IMG/VR virus record: IMGVR_UViG_3300024518_003117
Location: 1-21,156 of that record
From: a virus
Length of the DNA: 21,156 bases
Reading direction: 5' to 3' (one strand)
The translations under genes and the position numbers were made by a program. The notes below the pieces were generated by a model that did no database searches, was not told the DNA's origin, and worked only from the letters and a program-made list of their open reading frames with translations. Below, piece by piece: positions 10,121-17,648 of this stretch (positions are counted from its first letter, which is position 1; each line of letters begins with the position of its first letter).

Positions 10121-10284
10121 TATTGACAGCTTTCGCATTCTCCTGTGTCATCTATTACAACACCACCTTCGTCTTCAAAACTTTTATCCTCTTCTCTACT
10201 ATTACATTCACAGTTGGTGCATTCACCTTCTGCGTTTGGACAGTGGCATATTTTATTACATTTTTTACAAAATCGTTCAGTCAT
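10120..10284 (-). CDS. Cysteine-rich metal-binding protein (54 aa)
   Basis: Nine Cys in 54 residues: CKKC (6, 9), CHC (13, 15), CTNCEC (22, 25, 27) and CESC (50, 53). The start is the ATG at 10284, supported by AAGGGA 5 nt upstream; a GTG at 10305 gives a longer frame without support. The first cluster would bind one or two metals in metallothionein or zinc-knuckle style; the centre and end are acidic. The function is unknown. It overlaps the 33-aa gene by 8 nt. Confidence 0.6.
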   Translation of the reverse strand: MTERFCKKCNKICHCPNAEGECTNCECNSREEDKSFEDEGGVVIDDTGECESCQ

Positions 10285-10378
10285 CTTTTCCCTTAGGTAA
10301 ACCACTTGCTAACCAGTCGCCAATTTTTTTAAATGGCCAACAAAGAACTTTACCAATATATTTTATAATTTTTTTCAT
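10277..10378 (-). CDS. Putative 33-aa amphipathic peptide
   Basis: Starts MKKIIKYIGKVLCWPFKKIG and ends in LPKGKDD. The basic/hydrophobic alternation predicts an amphipathic, membrane-surface helix. AAAGGA lies 13 nt before the ATG at 10378, a little far. Overlap with the Cys-rich gene and the tight packing support it; no function is known. Confidence 0.5.
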   Translation of the reverse strand: MKKIIKYIGKVLCWPFKKIGDWLASGLPKGKDD

Positions 10379-10396
10379 AGGGCATAAAATCCTTTA

Positions 10397-10501
10397 CTAA
10401 AAAAGTATAGCCCCAATTATAAAGCCAACGGCCGCGCTAATAATGCACAGGCTATGGTCTAACCAAAATTTTTGTACTTTAAGTTTAATTTCATTAATCA
10501 T
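10397..10501 (-). CDS. 34-aa single-pass membrane protein
   Basis: MINEIKLKVQKFWLDHSLCI leads into one transmembrane helix (IISAAVGFIIGAILF). The ATG at 10501 overlaps the end of the polymerase gene by 8 nt. The KFWLDH...VGFIIGAI pattern is one I recall from small proteins downstream of replication genes in marine phages. Unknown role. Confidence 0.6.
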   Translation of the reverse strand: MINEIKLKVQKFWLDHSLCIISAAVGFIIGAILF

Positions 10502-12380
10502 TAATGTCCCCCCAGTTTGTACCAAATTCGTAATCGACTTTATTTGGTACTTCTAGCTTAACAGCATTTTCCATAATCTCAATAACTTTTTTAGCTTGAG
10601 AATCGCTCTCTATGGATACACATAACTCATCATGTATTTGAATATGTGGTATAATACCTTCTTTATACAGGTCCAACATAGATTTCTTAGTCATATCCGC
10701 CGCACTTCCTTGAATTAATTTATTTAAAGCTTTGTAAGTATAAGCTCTTTTAATCCCCGGTCCATGTTCCTGGAGTGCATCTTCATGAGTCATGGCTTTA
10801 TGCATACCAAAACTATTCGGTTCCCATAAATGGAATCTACATAACCTTCCAAGTAAAGTTCTTATCTGTCCCCGGTCCTGTGCTCTGTTAGAAGCTTTCT
10901 CCATCAGTTGTTTAACGAAGGGTACTTTTGCATGGTACGCATTAAATAATTCAGTAGCCTTTTCTTTACTAACACCAAGTTCTGCTTGAAGTTTAGCTTT
11001 ACCCATACCATAGAATAATCCTAAGTTAATTGTCTTGGCTTGTGTTCTAGGTATCTCGGCCATGTCGGCCACTGTCTTGTGAAAGTCTGAGCCAGCATCA
11101 TCATTATACGAATCGACAACATCATATACTGATGGCAACTTATATAAAGATGCATAGTGAACAACTAATCTTGGTTCTTGTTGTGAGTAATCAAAACAAC
11201 CCCACTTACAACCTTCTTCTGGAATAAATAATGCTCTAATCTTAGGGCCTAGGTCTTTGTTCCGTGCCGGAATCTGTTGCAGGTTAGGATTCTGATAAGA
11301 GAATCTTCCTGTTACAGTACCCCCAGCAGCATTTCTAAGTTGATTAATCTCTGCGTGGATCCTACCTTTGTGTTCATAACGTAGAATAGAATCGATAAAA
11401 GTAGTGTGAGCTTTATTGACTTCTCTTGCTTTGGCAATTAAATTAACAACAGGATGACTGTGTTCTTGTAAGAAGTTCTTGGTAAAACTTGGTGCATCTG
11501 TTTTTTCTGTTCTTTCAAATGGTATCTTTAAATTATCAAAGACTTGTGCTATACTGCTCGCGGCCCAAATCTGGGGTTTAATATTGGTTTCCTTTTCTAT
11601 TGCAGTTAGTATATCCTGTTCTTCTTTTATTAAAGTTTTCTTAAGTTTTTGTGCACTCTCAACATCTACTCGTACACCTTTGAATCTCATGTCAACTAGA
11701 CATGGAAATAAATCTGTCTCTAATTCCATAATTGATTGTAAATCTTGTGATATAATTTCTTTCTTCATCTCTTGCCATAAAGCAAACGTGGCTTCTGCAT
11801 CCCTTTCGGCATAAGCACCAACATTAAGTGAGGGTAGTCTATACATTTCAGACTTAGGGTCTATTCCCCATTCAGCTGCGGCCTCACTAAGACCGGCTTC
11901 GTTCTTACCATAGCCATTATATTTCCATGATAAACTGTTAAGATCATATCTATATCTATTTTCATCAGTCACAGCTGCGGCTATCATTGTGTCTACAATC
12001 ATGCCATTAATTTTTAAACCCATGGCTCTGATCCAACATACATCGTACATTGCATTGTGAAATATTTTTGTAGCAGTTGTATTTAAAATATCTTGAAACC
12101 ATTCTAAAACTTTCTTCTTCTCCATATTGCCACCACCGTGATGACCTATTGGAAAATACCCTTTGTAATTAGATGTTGCTACAGCTATCCCTATTACTTC
12201 TCCATTACCAATAATGGCTCCTGATCCTTTTTTAATTAAGTCCGGGTCTCTTGTTTCTAAATCAATTGCAATTTCATCAACCTGTCTTAGGTCAGGAAAT
12301 TCTGCGGGTATTACCCATTCTGTTTGAGCACTAAACGTAGGTATTTTCATAATGTTAGGTAACAAAGAATCAATAGGCAT
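10494..12380 (-). CDS. polA: DNA polymerase, family A, with 3'-5' exonuclease
   Basis: 628 aa. The exonuclease domain has Asp40-x-Glu42 (IAIDLET), HNAMYD (108-113, Asp113) and YAERD (190-194). The polymerase domain has motif A DYSQQEPR (397-404, Asp397, Glu402), motif B RTQAKTINLGLFYGMG (445-460: Arg445, Lys449, Tyr457) and motif C HDE (583-585). All catalytic residues are present and no 5'-nuclease domain exists, as in T7-type replicases. The position equal to E. coli Phe762 is Leu453; this Phe/Tyr/Leu site is known to vary among phage polymerases and to affect fidelity and nucleotide selection. It copies the phage genome with the primase and helicases upstream in the same operon. The start could also be Met11 (12350); neither has a clear ribosome site. 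Confidence 0.95.
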   Translation of the reverse strand: MPIDSLLPNIMKIPTFSAQTEWVIPAEFPDLRQVDEIAIDLETRDPDLIKKGSGAIIGNGEVIGIAVATSNYKGYFPIGHHGGGNMEKKKVLEWFQDILNTTATKIFHNAMYDVCWIRAMGLKINGMIVDTMIAAAVTDENRYRYDLNSLSWKYNGYGKNEAGLSEAAAEWGIDPKSEMYRLPSLNVGAYAERDAEATFALWQEMKKEIISQDLQSIMELETDLFPCLVDMRFKGVRVDVESAQKLKKTLIKEEQDILTAIEKETNIKPQIWAASSIAQVFDNLKIPFERTEKTDAPSFTKNFLQEHSHPVVNLIAKAREVNKAHTTFIDSILRYEHKGRIHAEINQLRNAAGGTVTGRFSYQNPNLQQIPARNKDLGPKIRALFIPEEGCKWGCFDYSQQEPRLVVHYASLYKLPSVYDVVDSYNDDAGSDFHKTVADMAEIPRTQAKTINLGLFYGMGKAKLQAELGVSKEKATELFNAYHAKVPFVKQLMEKASNRAQDRGQIRTLLGRLCRFHLWEPNSFGMHKAMTHEDALQEHGPGIKRAYTYKALNKLIQGSAADMTKKSMLDLYKEGIIPHIQIHDELCVSIESDSQAKKVIEIMENAVKLEVPNKVDYEFGTNWGDIND

Positions 12381-12410
12381 GTGAACAGCCCCATGTAAGA
12401 TGGTATATGA

Positions 12411-12629
12411 TTATCTGGTTCCATAGTCCCTTTCAATTATCATTTCTATAAAGTGAATAGCCTTGTCCAAATCCTGTCTCTTTCCTTTCAGCCTATGACG
12501 GCAGATGTATTTTATAACGCAGCCTTCTGGAAAAAGCAACTCATTTTCAACTACAAATTTACTTGGTTGAATTTTAAACTTCTGATAATGTGATCCACCA
12601 ATTTGTTTGTCGTATGCCTTAGATGTCAT
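12411..12629 (-). CDS. DUF3310 family protein
   Basis: 72 aa with the recognisable DUF3310 pattern: YDKQIGGSHYQKFKIQPSKF at 6-25, then GCVIKYICRHRLKGKRQDL (36-54) and DKAIHFIEMII. The family is common in phages and is sometimes labelled nucleotide kinase, without firm evidence to my knowledge. The ATG is preceded by GGAGGACAAAGG, a very strong site, and overlaps the helicase gene by 11 nt. Its place between helicase and polymerase suggests a link to replication or nucleotide supply. Confidence 0.8.
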   Translation of the reverse strand: MTSKAYDKQIGGSHYQKFKIQPSKFVVENELLFPEGCVIKYICRHRLKGKRQDLDKAIHFIEMIIERDYGTR

Positions 12630-14097
12630 AACCTTTGTCCTCCTTTTTTGCAGCCATTATATATAAGTTTTGTTTTGTACGAGTAACACCTACGTACCAA
12701 ACTCTTTGTTCTTCATCGTACTTGTCTTGGTTTTTTTCAATTGCTTCTCTTATTTTTTTAGTATTATCTAAAATAATTAAAACATTGGTAGCTTCCCCAC
12801 CTTTAGCTGCGTGTATGGTAGATAGTTTTATTCTGGCATCGTTGGATAAGTCTTCTTCATTACGTAACATTTCTCTTATGTATAAGCATTCTTCAGGGTC
12901 AGCCTTAAATACTTGGTACCAATTATCTGTAAAACTAAAACCAAATTCTTTTAAATCATACATACGTTCTTCTTTTAATTCTCTATCCAGTTCTAGAAAT
13001 TCAAATAAATCTTTACATTCTGATAACGATAGTAGATCGCCATTAGTCCAACGTGTGTAATTTCTTATTGACTTATACAGTCGGGTCCTGTAACTTTTCC
13101 TATCTTTTATTTCAAAATACAACCCTCTTTCTTTTAACTCCGGTACTAAATTCTTGAGTCTATAATTTGTTCTTCCGAGTACTAACCAGTCTCCGGAATG
13201 TAAAGGAACGTCTTCTATTGAAGTTATATATTCTACATAACCTTGTTTGGGCCTGGGGGACCATTTTTTTTTAATTCTTCTGTCGTCAGGTATTCGATTT
13301 AAAATACAATTAGCTATATCCTGTACCTTTTCTGGAATCCTGTATGATTGTGGCAAAATAATGTCTTTTGCAGGTTCACCTTGAAATCGTTTAACATCTG
13401 CACCAGCCCAGCCATAAATTGCTTGATCGTCGTCACCAGCTAAGATAATATGTTTAGAGTTTTTCTTTAATATATCGTACATTCTCCATTGTATTGGGGA
13501 TAAATCCTGTGCTTCATCAATGAATACTACGTCATATTTCGGACACAATTCGGACACATTAAATTTTTCGATCATATCGGTAAAATCTACCAAACCGTAA
13601 GCTTGTTTATAATTATCTACTTCATCTTTTAAAATTTTTAATTGGTGCTTATCGATGTCCTCTGAATACATATCTGTATTATATTCTTCTTCTATTGTAT
13701 TTTCCTTGATCCTTGCGGCATTGATAATGTTAAAATATTCGCTGTCTGAATCTACAAACCCTGTCTTTTCATCTCCATTGGAATAAACTGTAACTTCTAT
13801 CCCTATACTTCTACCGATGTCTTCGTAGTGTTCGTCTTGCATGACTTCGCTTTTTTTCATACCCAGTTCTGTAAAGGCTAACGAATGTAAAGTTCTAAAA
13901 TATTTTAAATCTTTTTGAGAGTATTTGGGAAATGCTGCGAGCATTCTATCAATAGCTTCTTCTGCTGCTTTCTTTGTGAAAGCAAAGTAACCAATCTTAT
14001 CAATGGGTGTGCCAAACTTAACTAAAGTCTTTACATAGTTAATTAATCTAGTTGTTTTCCCTGTTCCCGGAGGCCCGTATATTTTTCTAGTGCTCAT
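12619..14097 (-). CDS. UvrD/Rep-type superfamily 1 helicase
   Basis: 492 aa from the ATG at 14097, fixed by a 4-nt overlap with the membrane-peptide gene; an upstream TTG extends the frame without support. Motif I GPPGTGKTT (8-16), Ia FAFTKKAA, II DEAQDLS (194-200), III GDDDQAIYGW (221-230), IV LPQSYRIP (248-255), then STIHAAKGGEA and VWYVGVTRTKQNLYI near the C-terminus give a full SF1A set. It is shorter than UvrD (about 720 aa), as phage versions are. It would unwind DNA ahead of the polymerase or in recombination. No ring-shaped replicative helicase is present in the window, so it is a candidate for the main fork helicase. Confidence 0.92.
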   Translation of the reverse strand: MSTRKIYGPPGTGKTTRLINYVKTLVKFGTPIDKIGYFAFTKKAAEEAIDRMLAAFPKYSQKDLKYFRTLHSLAFTELGMKKSEVMQDEHYEDIGRSIGIEVTVYSNGDEKTGFVDSDSEYFNIINAARIKENTIEEEYNTDMYSEDIDKHQLKILKDEVDNYKQAYGLVDFTDMIEKFNVSELCPKYDVVFIDEAQDLSPIQWRMYDILKKNSKHIILAGDDDQAIYGWAGADVKRFQGEPAKDIILPQSYRIPEKVQDIANCILNRIPDDRRIKKKWSPRPKQGYVEYITSIEDVPLHSGDWLVLGRTNYRLKNLVPELKERGLYFEIKDRKSYRTRLYKSIRNYTRWTNGDLLSLSECKDLFEFLELDRELKEERMYDLKEFGFSFTDNWYQVFKADPEECLYIREMLRNEEDLSNDARIKLSTIHAAKGGEATNVLIILDNTKKIREAIEKNQDKYDEEQRVWYVGVTRTKQNLYIMAAKKEDKGYDI

Positions 14098-14174
14098 AAT
14101 GCTGGTCCTAAATGTAGATATATCCAAAATGCTGTGAATAAAACCATGGTTATTAAATCCATTTTAGCTGCCAT
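14094..14174 (-). CDS. 26-aa membrane peptide between primase and helicase genes
   Basis: MAAKMDLITMVLFTAFWIYL followed by HLGPAL: one hydrophobic helix. The ATG shares one base with the primase stop (TAATG), and its TGA overlaps the helicase ATG by 4 nt (ATGA). This coupling is the main evidence. It may serve to link translation of the two large genes, or be a functional membrane peptide. Confidence 0.55.
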   Translation of the reverse strand: MAAKMDLITMVLFTAFWIYLHLGPAL

Positions 14175-15814
14175 TACATTATCTCCGTGTTATGTTCTAC
14201 TAGAGTGTGGTTAATTCTTATGTCTTCAAATTCTTGAATACTAATCATAACAATGTTTTTTGTGGGGGTATTGTATTTACCTTTTTCTTTTGTTGGAAAT
14301 CTTTTTTGTTCTAAGAACTGTATGTCACATTTTTTATAGTTTGTTTTCATCATGACTCCAGTTTTGTCTTCCGAGTGTTTCCAGTTTTTAGATTTCAGTT
14401 TGTCATAAAATTTTTCGAATCTAAAATAGGCATAACCTTCTTCAATCAATACAGTTCCGGATTTAAAACTTGAATCATTCATGGCTTTAGGTCCATTAAT
14501 TTTTGCATGTAATACATCATGTAATTTTTCCCTAGGTGAAGTTCCTATAGGAGGACTTACTACTGTTTGTGTCTCAAAAAGAGCTTCTAAAACTGTCTGG
14601 TCTTCTGGTCCTTTTATTATTGGTGGTGGAAAACCTGCGGCTCTTGCTATGGAGTTTCTACGCCTACGTTGGTCTGTAACATGTTCAATTGTTTTACAAT
14701 ATACTGTTGCTTTTCCTATGCCGTCTGGTTTTGTTACATCAAATTCGTATTCTGGATCTGGTTCAATATCTATTTTTCTTAGATTAGTTAATACAGGATA
14801 AGATCCTTTAGACCCTGCAAGTATACCAAATTTCTTTTTAACACATATTCCTTTTTTACAATGATCGCTAAGGGGGCTTTGAGTACACGTATAACCTTTT
14901 TCAGATTTAGACCATGACCTCACTTTAGCGTTCAAAGTCTGCTTGTCCCATGCATTTGCATGGGTGGGTTCAAAATATTTTACTGGTGCATTCATGACCC
15001 TTTGTTGCCAGTTATCTCCGTACTTCATCTTCACAAATACATGATAATTATACATAAACCGGTCCTTGCCATCAAAGCCGGGATTCTTCATTATCTTGCT
15101 AAGATGAGCTAGACATGGAGGGCCATCGTCAAATTCTTCGTCTACACCCTCTAAATCTTTATTTTCTATACTTTCTGTAATGTTTTTTAAATCTTCTACA
15201 TTAACCATATTACTTTCTACTACTTGAATAAATTGTTCGAAGGTAAAAGGTATGCCATCCAGATTGATTGCTAGTCTTTCTGATTTTTTAAAATAAGGTA
15301 GGTTTATAAACTGACCAGGCTTTATTGTCCCTGTTTCCGGATCCTTAGTCAATTGGGTCTGCTTAGGGAATATTTCACAATTGGGTTTTAGTTTAAATAA
15401 TGAAAGTAGATTACTTAAAAAAGAAACTATTAAAGTAGCTAAAACAAACTCATTCATAAATAAATATAAATGTAGTCCGCCACTTTTAGATAGAACAGGT
15501 ATTAGAGGTAGTTTGTATTCTTGAATCTTATCTATAATAAATTTTTTATCAAAGTCAGCGTAGTTTTTTGGATCTACATCTATGACTCCAAATCGTGCTT
15601 CTGAATTTTCGTTACATGGTTGAACACCAATTGACAGGGACCCATTTAAATGATTTTCATAAATTTGATCAGTAAGTTTTTCATGGTTCCAAAGATAATC
15701 ACCTTTTTTAAGTTTGAGTTTTCCACTATCGGGATCACGTTCAGCATTTTTAAGATTAGCTGTACCATAGCCCATACGATATCCTTCAAATATTTTTATA
15801 TACTTTTTTTCCAT
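14174..15814 (-). CDS. Archaeo-eukaryotic-type primase (AEP/TOTE-like) with Cys-containing C-terminal domain
   Basis: 546 aa. The AEP catalytic Asp pair is in FGVIDVDPK (Asp79, Asp81) and the SGGLHLYLF motif (111-119, His115) follows; GQFINLPYF (167-175) is also typical of TOTE-like primases. Between 230 and 330 a helical domain has DGPPCLAHL (Cys234) and YTCTQSPLSDHCKKGIC (Cys310, Cys319, Cys324): four Cys spaced like the iron-sulfur domain of PriL-type large subunits. The last 200 residues are of unknown type. The protein should make primers and perhaps extend them. No ribosome site is visible; a structured 68-nt leader separates it from the upstream gene. First large replication enzyme of the operon. 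Confidence 0.85.
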   Translation of the reverse strand: MEKKYIKIFEGYRMGYGTANLKNAERDPDSGKLKLKKGDYLWNHEKLTDQIYENHLNGSLSIGVQPCNENSEARFGVIDVDPKNYADFDKKFIIDKIQEYKLPLIPVLSKSGGLHLYLFMNEFVLATLIVSFLSNLLSLFKLKPNCEIFPKQTQLTKDPETGTIKPGQFINLPYFKKSERLAINLDGIPFTFEQFIQVVESNMVNVEDLKNITESIENKDLEGVDEEFDDGPPCLAHLSKIMKNPGFDGKDRFMYNYHVFVKMKYGDNWQQRVMNAPVKYFEPTHANAWDKQTLNAKVRSWSKSEKGYTCTQSPLSDHCKKGICVKKKFGILAGSKGSYPVLTNLRKIDIEPDPEYEFDVTKPDGIGKATVYCKTIEHVTDQRRRRNSIARAAGFPPPIIKGPEDQTVLEALFETQTVVSPPIGTSPREKLHDVLHAKINGPKAMNDSSFKSGTVLIEEGYAYFRFEKFYDKLKSKNWKHSEDKTGVMMKTNYKKCDIQFLEQKRFPTKEKGKYNTPTKNIVMISIQEFEDIRINHTLVEHNTEIM

Positions 15815-15828
15815 AACTATACTGTCTA

Positions 15829-15860
15829 TGTGGACCGTTCAGTCTCCCACCCGGCCCACA
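15829..15860 (-). promoter_or_regulatory. Intercistronic hairpin before the primase gene
   Basis: As RNA from the minus strand, TGTGGGCCG (15860-15852) pairs with CGGTCCACA (15837-15829) through 9 pairs including one G-U, with a 14-nt loop. It lies in the 68-nt gap between the primase ATG and the upstream stop, the largest gap in this operon and far more GC-rich than its surroundings. A 14-codon ORF (15870-15826) runs through it. Confidence 0.55.
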
Positions 15861-15882
15861 CTGTGCACATACCCCGAGGGGA

Positions 15883-16647
15883 TTATATAATGCTTTTACT
15901 TTCTGCAGGTTTCTCTTCGCCGTGTTTTACTTTCACAGCTCCTTTAGAAACGTTTGCCGAAAATTCTTTAGCTTGCTGATAATCACCAGCGTTGGTGACT
16001 GGGCCTAATTTACTAACTTCCCAACCAAACCAATTACCTTTATCATTAGACATTGGTGTAGTCTTTAGTTTGTAAATGTGGCTATAAGATGCCGGTGTAT
16101 ATAGACCGTTCTTACCTTTTAGCTTGATACCAGACATCATTGAATTCCATTTCCTACTAATTTTTAATTGAGTACGAGTCATAGAAATTAATGCCGTTGA
16201 TGGAGTATCTCCTGTGATCATCACAAAGTGAGACGCTGTCTTTTCAATATAATTACCATTAGGTAATCTATCTCTATAGTTAGCATCTGGTTTTGTTTGT
16301 GACATGATATCAGAGGAAGCATCATGTACCATTACTGGTGCACCAGGTCCTTCTCCTCTATCTTTCCATTCAACATACTCTAGTTTATAAAATGAAGGTA
16401 TAACATCAATGCCTTTTACTCCATCGTATAAATCTCCAGTTACTGAATTGAAAATCATTCCAGGTTCTGCTCCTTCTACGTACTTACCATCTCTTTTATT
16501 TACTTGCGGAGACAGTTGTACGAGTACTTTAAGAAAGGGTAAAGCTAAGTCTTTTTGACTTATATTGCCTAAACCTTTCCCTGCATCATCTTCAAACATA
16601 CCTGCTGCTGGAAGACCTGCGTTCTTTTTTTGTGCTACTTCATTCAT
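15883..16647 (-). CDS. Conserved-type phage protein, possible ssDNA-binding protein
   Basis: 254 aa. It has a beta-rich core: LALPFLKVLVQLSPQVNK (35-52), EGAEPGMIFNSVTGDLYDG (58-76), IDVIPSFYKLEYVEWKDR (80-97), then strands with HFVMITGD, TALISMTRTQLKISRKWNS and a C-terminal YSHIYKLKT and GNWFGWEV. There is no catalytic motif and the end is Lys/Glu/Ser-rich. Its place just before primase, helicase and polymerase fits a single-strand DNA-binding protein, and I recall this family near replication genes in marine phages, but the assignment is inference. The ribosome site AAGGA is within the last codons of the upstream gene. Confidence 0.55.
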   Translation of the reverse strand: MNEVAQKKNAGLPAAGMFEDDAGKGLGNISQKDLALPFLKVLVQLSPQVNKRDGKYVEGAEPGMIFNSVTGDLYDGVKGIDVIPSFYKLEYVEWKDRGEGPGAPVMVHDASSDIMSQTKPDANYRDRLPNGNYIEKTASHFVMITGDTPSTALISMTRTQLKISRKWNSMMSGIKLKGKNGLYTPASYSHIYKLKTTPMSNDKGNWFGWEVSKLGPVTNAGDYQQAKEFSANVSKGAVKVKHGEEKPAESKSII

Positions 16648-16649
16648 GA

Positions 16650-17204
16650 TTATTTGTTCCTTGTTATTTTTGTTCTGTTGCTTGTGAACAGGTTAAATAA
16701 GTCAGAGGGCATATCAAGTCCATTTTCGATACGCTCCCTAACTAATGCTTTAAGTGTCATGGGTTCAACCTTTAATTTCTGGACTGGTTCATACCCTTGA
16801 CCTTGCGCAAGGACAGCATATTGCTGTGCCTTGTTATCTTCGGAACGTCCAAAAGCAACGGTTATCTCATTTTTGATAAGATCCCCTAGGCCGTTCTCAC
16901 GAAGCCATGTGTAAGCTTCTTCCCGCTTGTCAACTGGGATAGAAGCTCCGTAGACGGGTTTAACTTCAACTGAAGTACCGTCTGCTAATTTTAATGTAGA
17001 GATATTCATTTCCTGCATCATCGTAGGAATTACCTCTGCTGAAACTAAATCAACTTTTCTTTTTAGTTCCTTTAATTCTCCATCTTTAACTAAAAGTTCT
17101 TCTTCTAGTTTTTGTAGTTTAACAACTTGATCGGCCAAGCTACCCGCCTCATTTACTGAGTCCAAATCTTTTCTTTGGTCCTCTTCAAAATTTATATTAC
17201 TCAT
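16650..17204 (-). CDS. Conserved-type phage protein with coiled coil (184 aa)
   Basis: Residues 22-52 are a coiled coil (LADQVVKLQKLEEELLVKDG onward, into ELKELKRKVDL). Then come EVIPTMMQEMNISTLKLADG (57-76), VKPVYGASIPVDKREEAYTW and a WLRENGLGDLIKNEITVAFG block. A basic C-terminus follows. I know of similar phage proteins upstream of ssDNA-binding or recombination genes, but not of a proven role. It has AAAGGA upstream of the ATG, overlaps the preceding gene by 8 nt and lies 2 nt before the next gene, so it is part of the replication operon. Confidence 0.65.
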   Translation of the reverse strand: MSNINFEEDQRKDLDSVNEAGSLADQVVKLQKLEEELLVKDGELKELKRKVDLVSAEVIPTMMQEMNISTLKLADGTSVEVKPVYGASIPVDKREEAYTWLRENGLGDLIKNEITVAFGRSEDNKAQQYAVLAQGQGYEPVQKLKVEPMTLKALVRERIENGLDMPSDLFNLFTSNRTKITRNK

Positions 17205-17592
17205 CTTGTATTTTTCCTTTCTCGTATAAGTTAATTGAAATTGGATAATACATTCTATCTTGTTTGTCCCACTTTAATAGATTGTATTTTCCGTTAGTCA
17301 TGTCGGAAACTATAGAACACGTAACACCTATAATAGCAGGATCACCTGTAAGTAATAAATAATCTTTAAGTGTGTAGTCTTTTAAAAGATTTCTAAGTTT
17401 AAATACTAACGGTCCCGGTGAAAATATTATTTGTGAAAATTCTGGAAGTAAAAATTTAAACTCACCGTATTTACTCGCACTCATAATATTTATTTTAGGT
17501 GCACCAGCTTTAGTTCCTGGCAACTCCTGTAATACATAAACCGTAGGTTTATAATTATTTTTTATTTCTTCGTATTTCATACTTTCTGACAT
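17197..17592 (-). CDS. First gene of the replication operon, unknown function (131 aa)
   Basis: The start is set at the ATG at 17592, two bases after the predicted transcription start; the ATG at 17580 (127 aa) is an alternative with AGAAAG upstream. A TTG further out lies inside the promoter. The protein contains TVYVLQELPGTKAGAPKINI, a GEFKFLLPEF stretch, FSPGPLVFKLRNLLKDYTLK and DYLLLTGDPAIIGVTCSIV. The last, together with NGKYNLLKWDKQDRMYYPI, looks like the core of a compact alpha/beta fold. I recognise the pattern from marine phages but know no function. Being first in the operon, it may act early. Confidence 0.65.
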   Translation of the reverse strand: MSESMKYEEIKNNYKPTVYVLQELPGTKAGAPKINIMSASKYGEFKFLLPEFSQIIFSPGPLVFKLRNLLKDYTLKDYLLLTGDPAIIGVTCSIVSDMTNGKYNLLKWDKQDRMYYPISINLYEKGKIQDE

Positions 17593-17620
17593 TGACAATA
17601 TATATAATATGTTCTATAAA
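17592..17620 (+). promoter_or_regulatory. Promoter for the SNF2-like helicase
   Basis: TTGACA (17592-17597), 17-nt spacer, TATAAA (17615-17620). RNA would start near 17627, with a 22-nt leader holding AGAAAGAAG before the ATG at 17649. Entirely interleaved with the minus-strand promoter. Confidence 0.75.
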
Positions 17621-17629
17621 AGATGTCAA
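17601..17629 (-). promoter_or_regulatory. Main promoter of the replication operon
   Basis: Minus strand: TTGACA (17629-17624), 17-nt spacer, TATATA (17606-17601), start near 17594. Each promoter's -10 box lies in the spacer of the other, so only one RNA polymerase can bind at a time. Confidence 0.75.
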
Positions 17630-17648
17630 TACAGAAAGAAGAAAAATT

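Noticed and set aside
10084-10296. Plus-strand 70-codon hydrophobic frame
   Set aside because: Antisense to the lipoprotein and the nine-Cys gene; the apparent membrane helices are the reverse strand of their codons.
12635-13060. Plus-strand 141-codon frame
   Set aside because: Entirely antisense to the UvrD-like helicase, which shows all expected motifs; Ser/Leu-rich composition is typical of a shadow frame.
14481-14801. Plus-strand 106-codon frame
   Set aside because: Antisense to the primase gene, without start signals. The similar antisense frames at 11479-11814 and 15650-15979 were dropped for the same reason.
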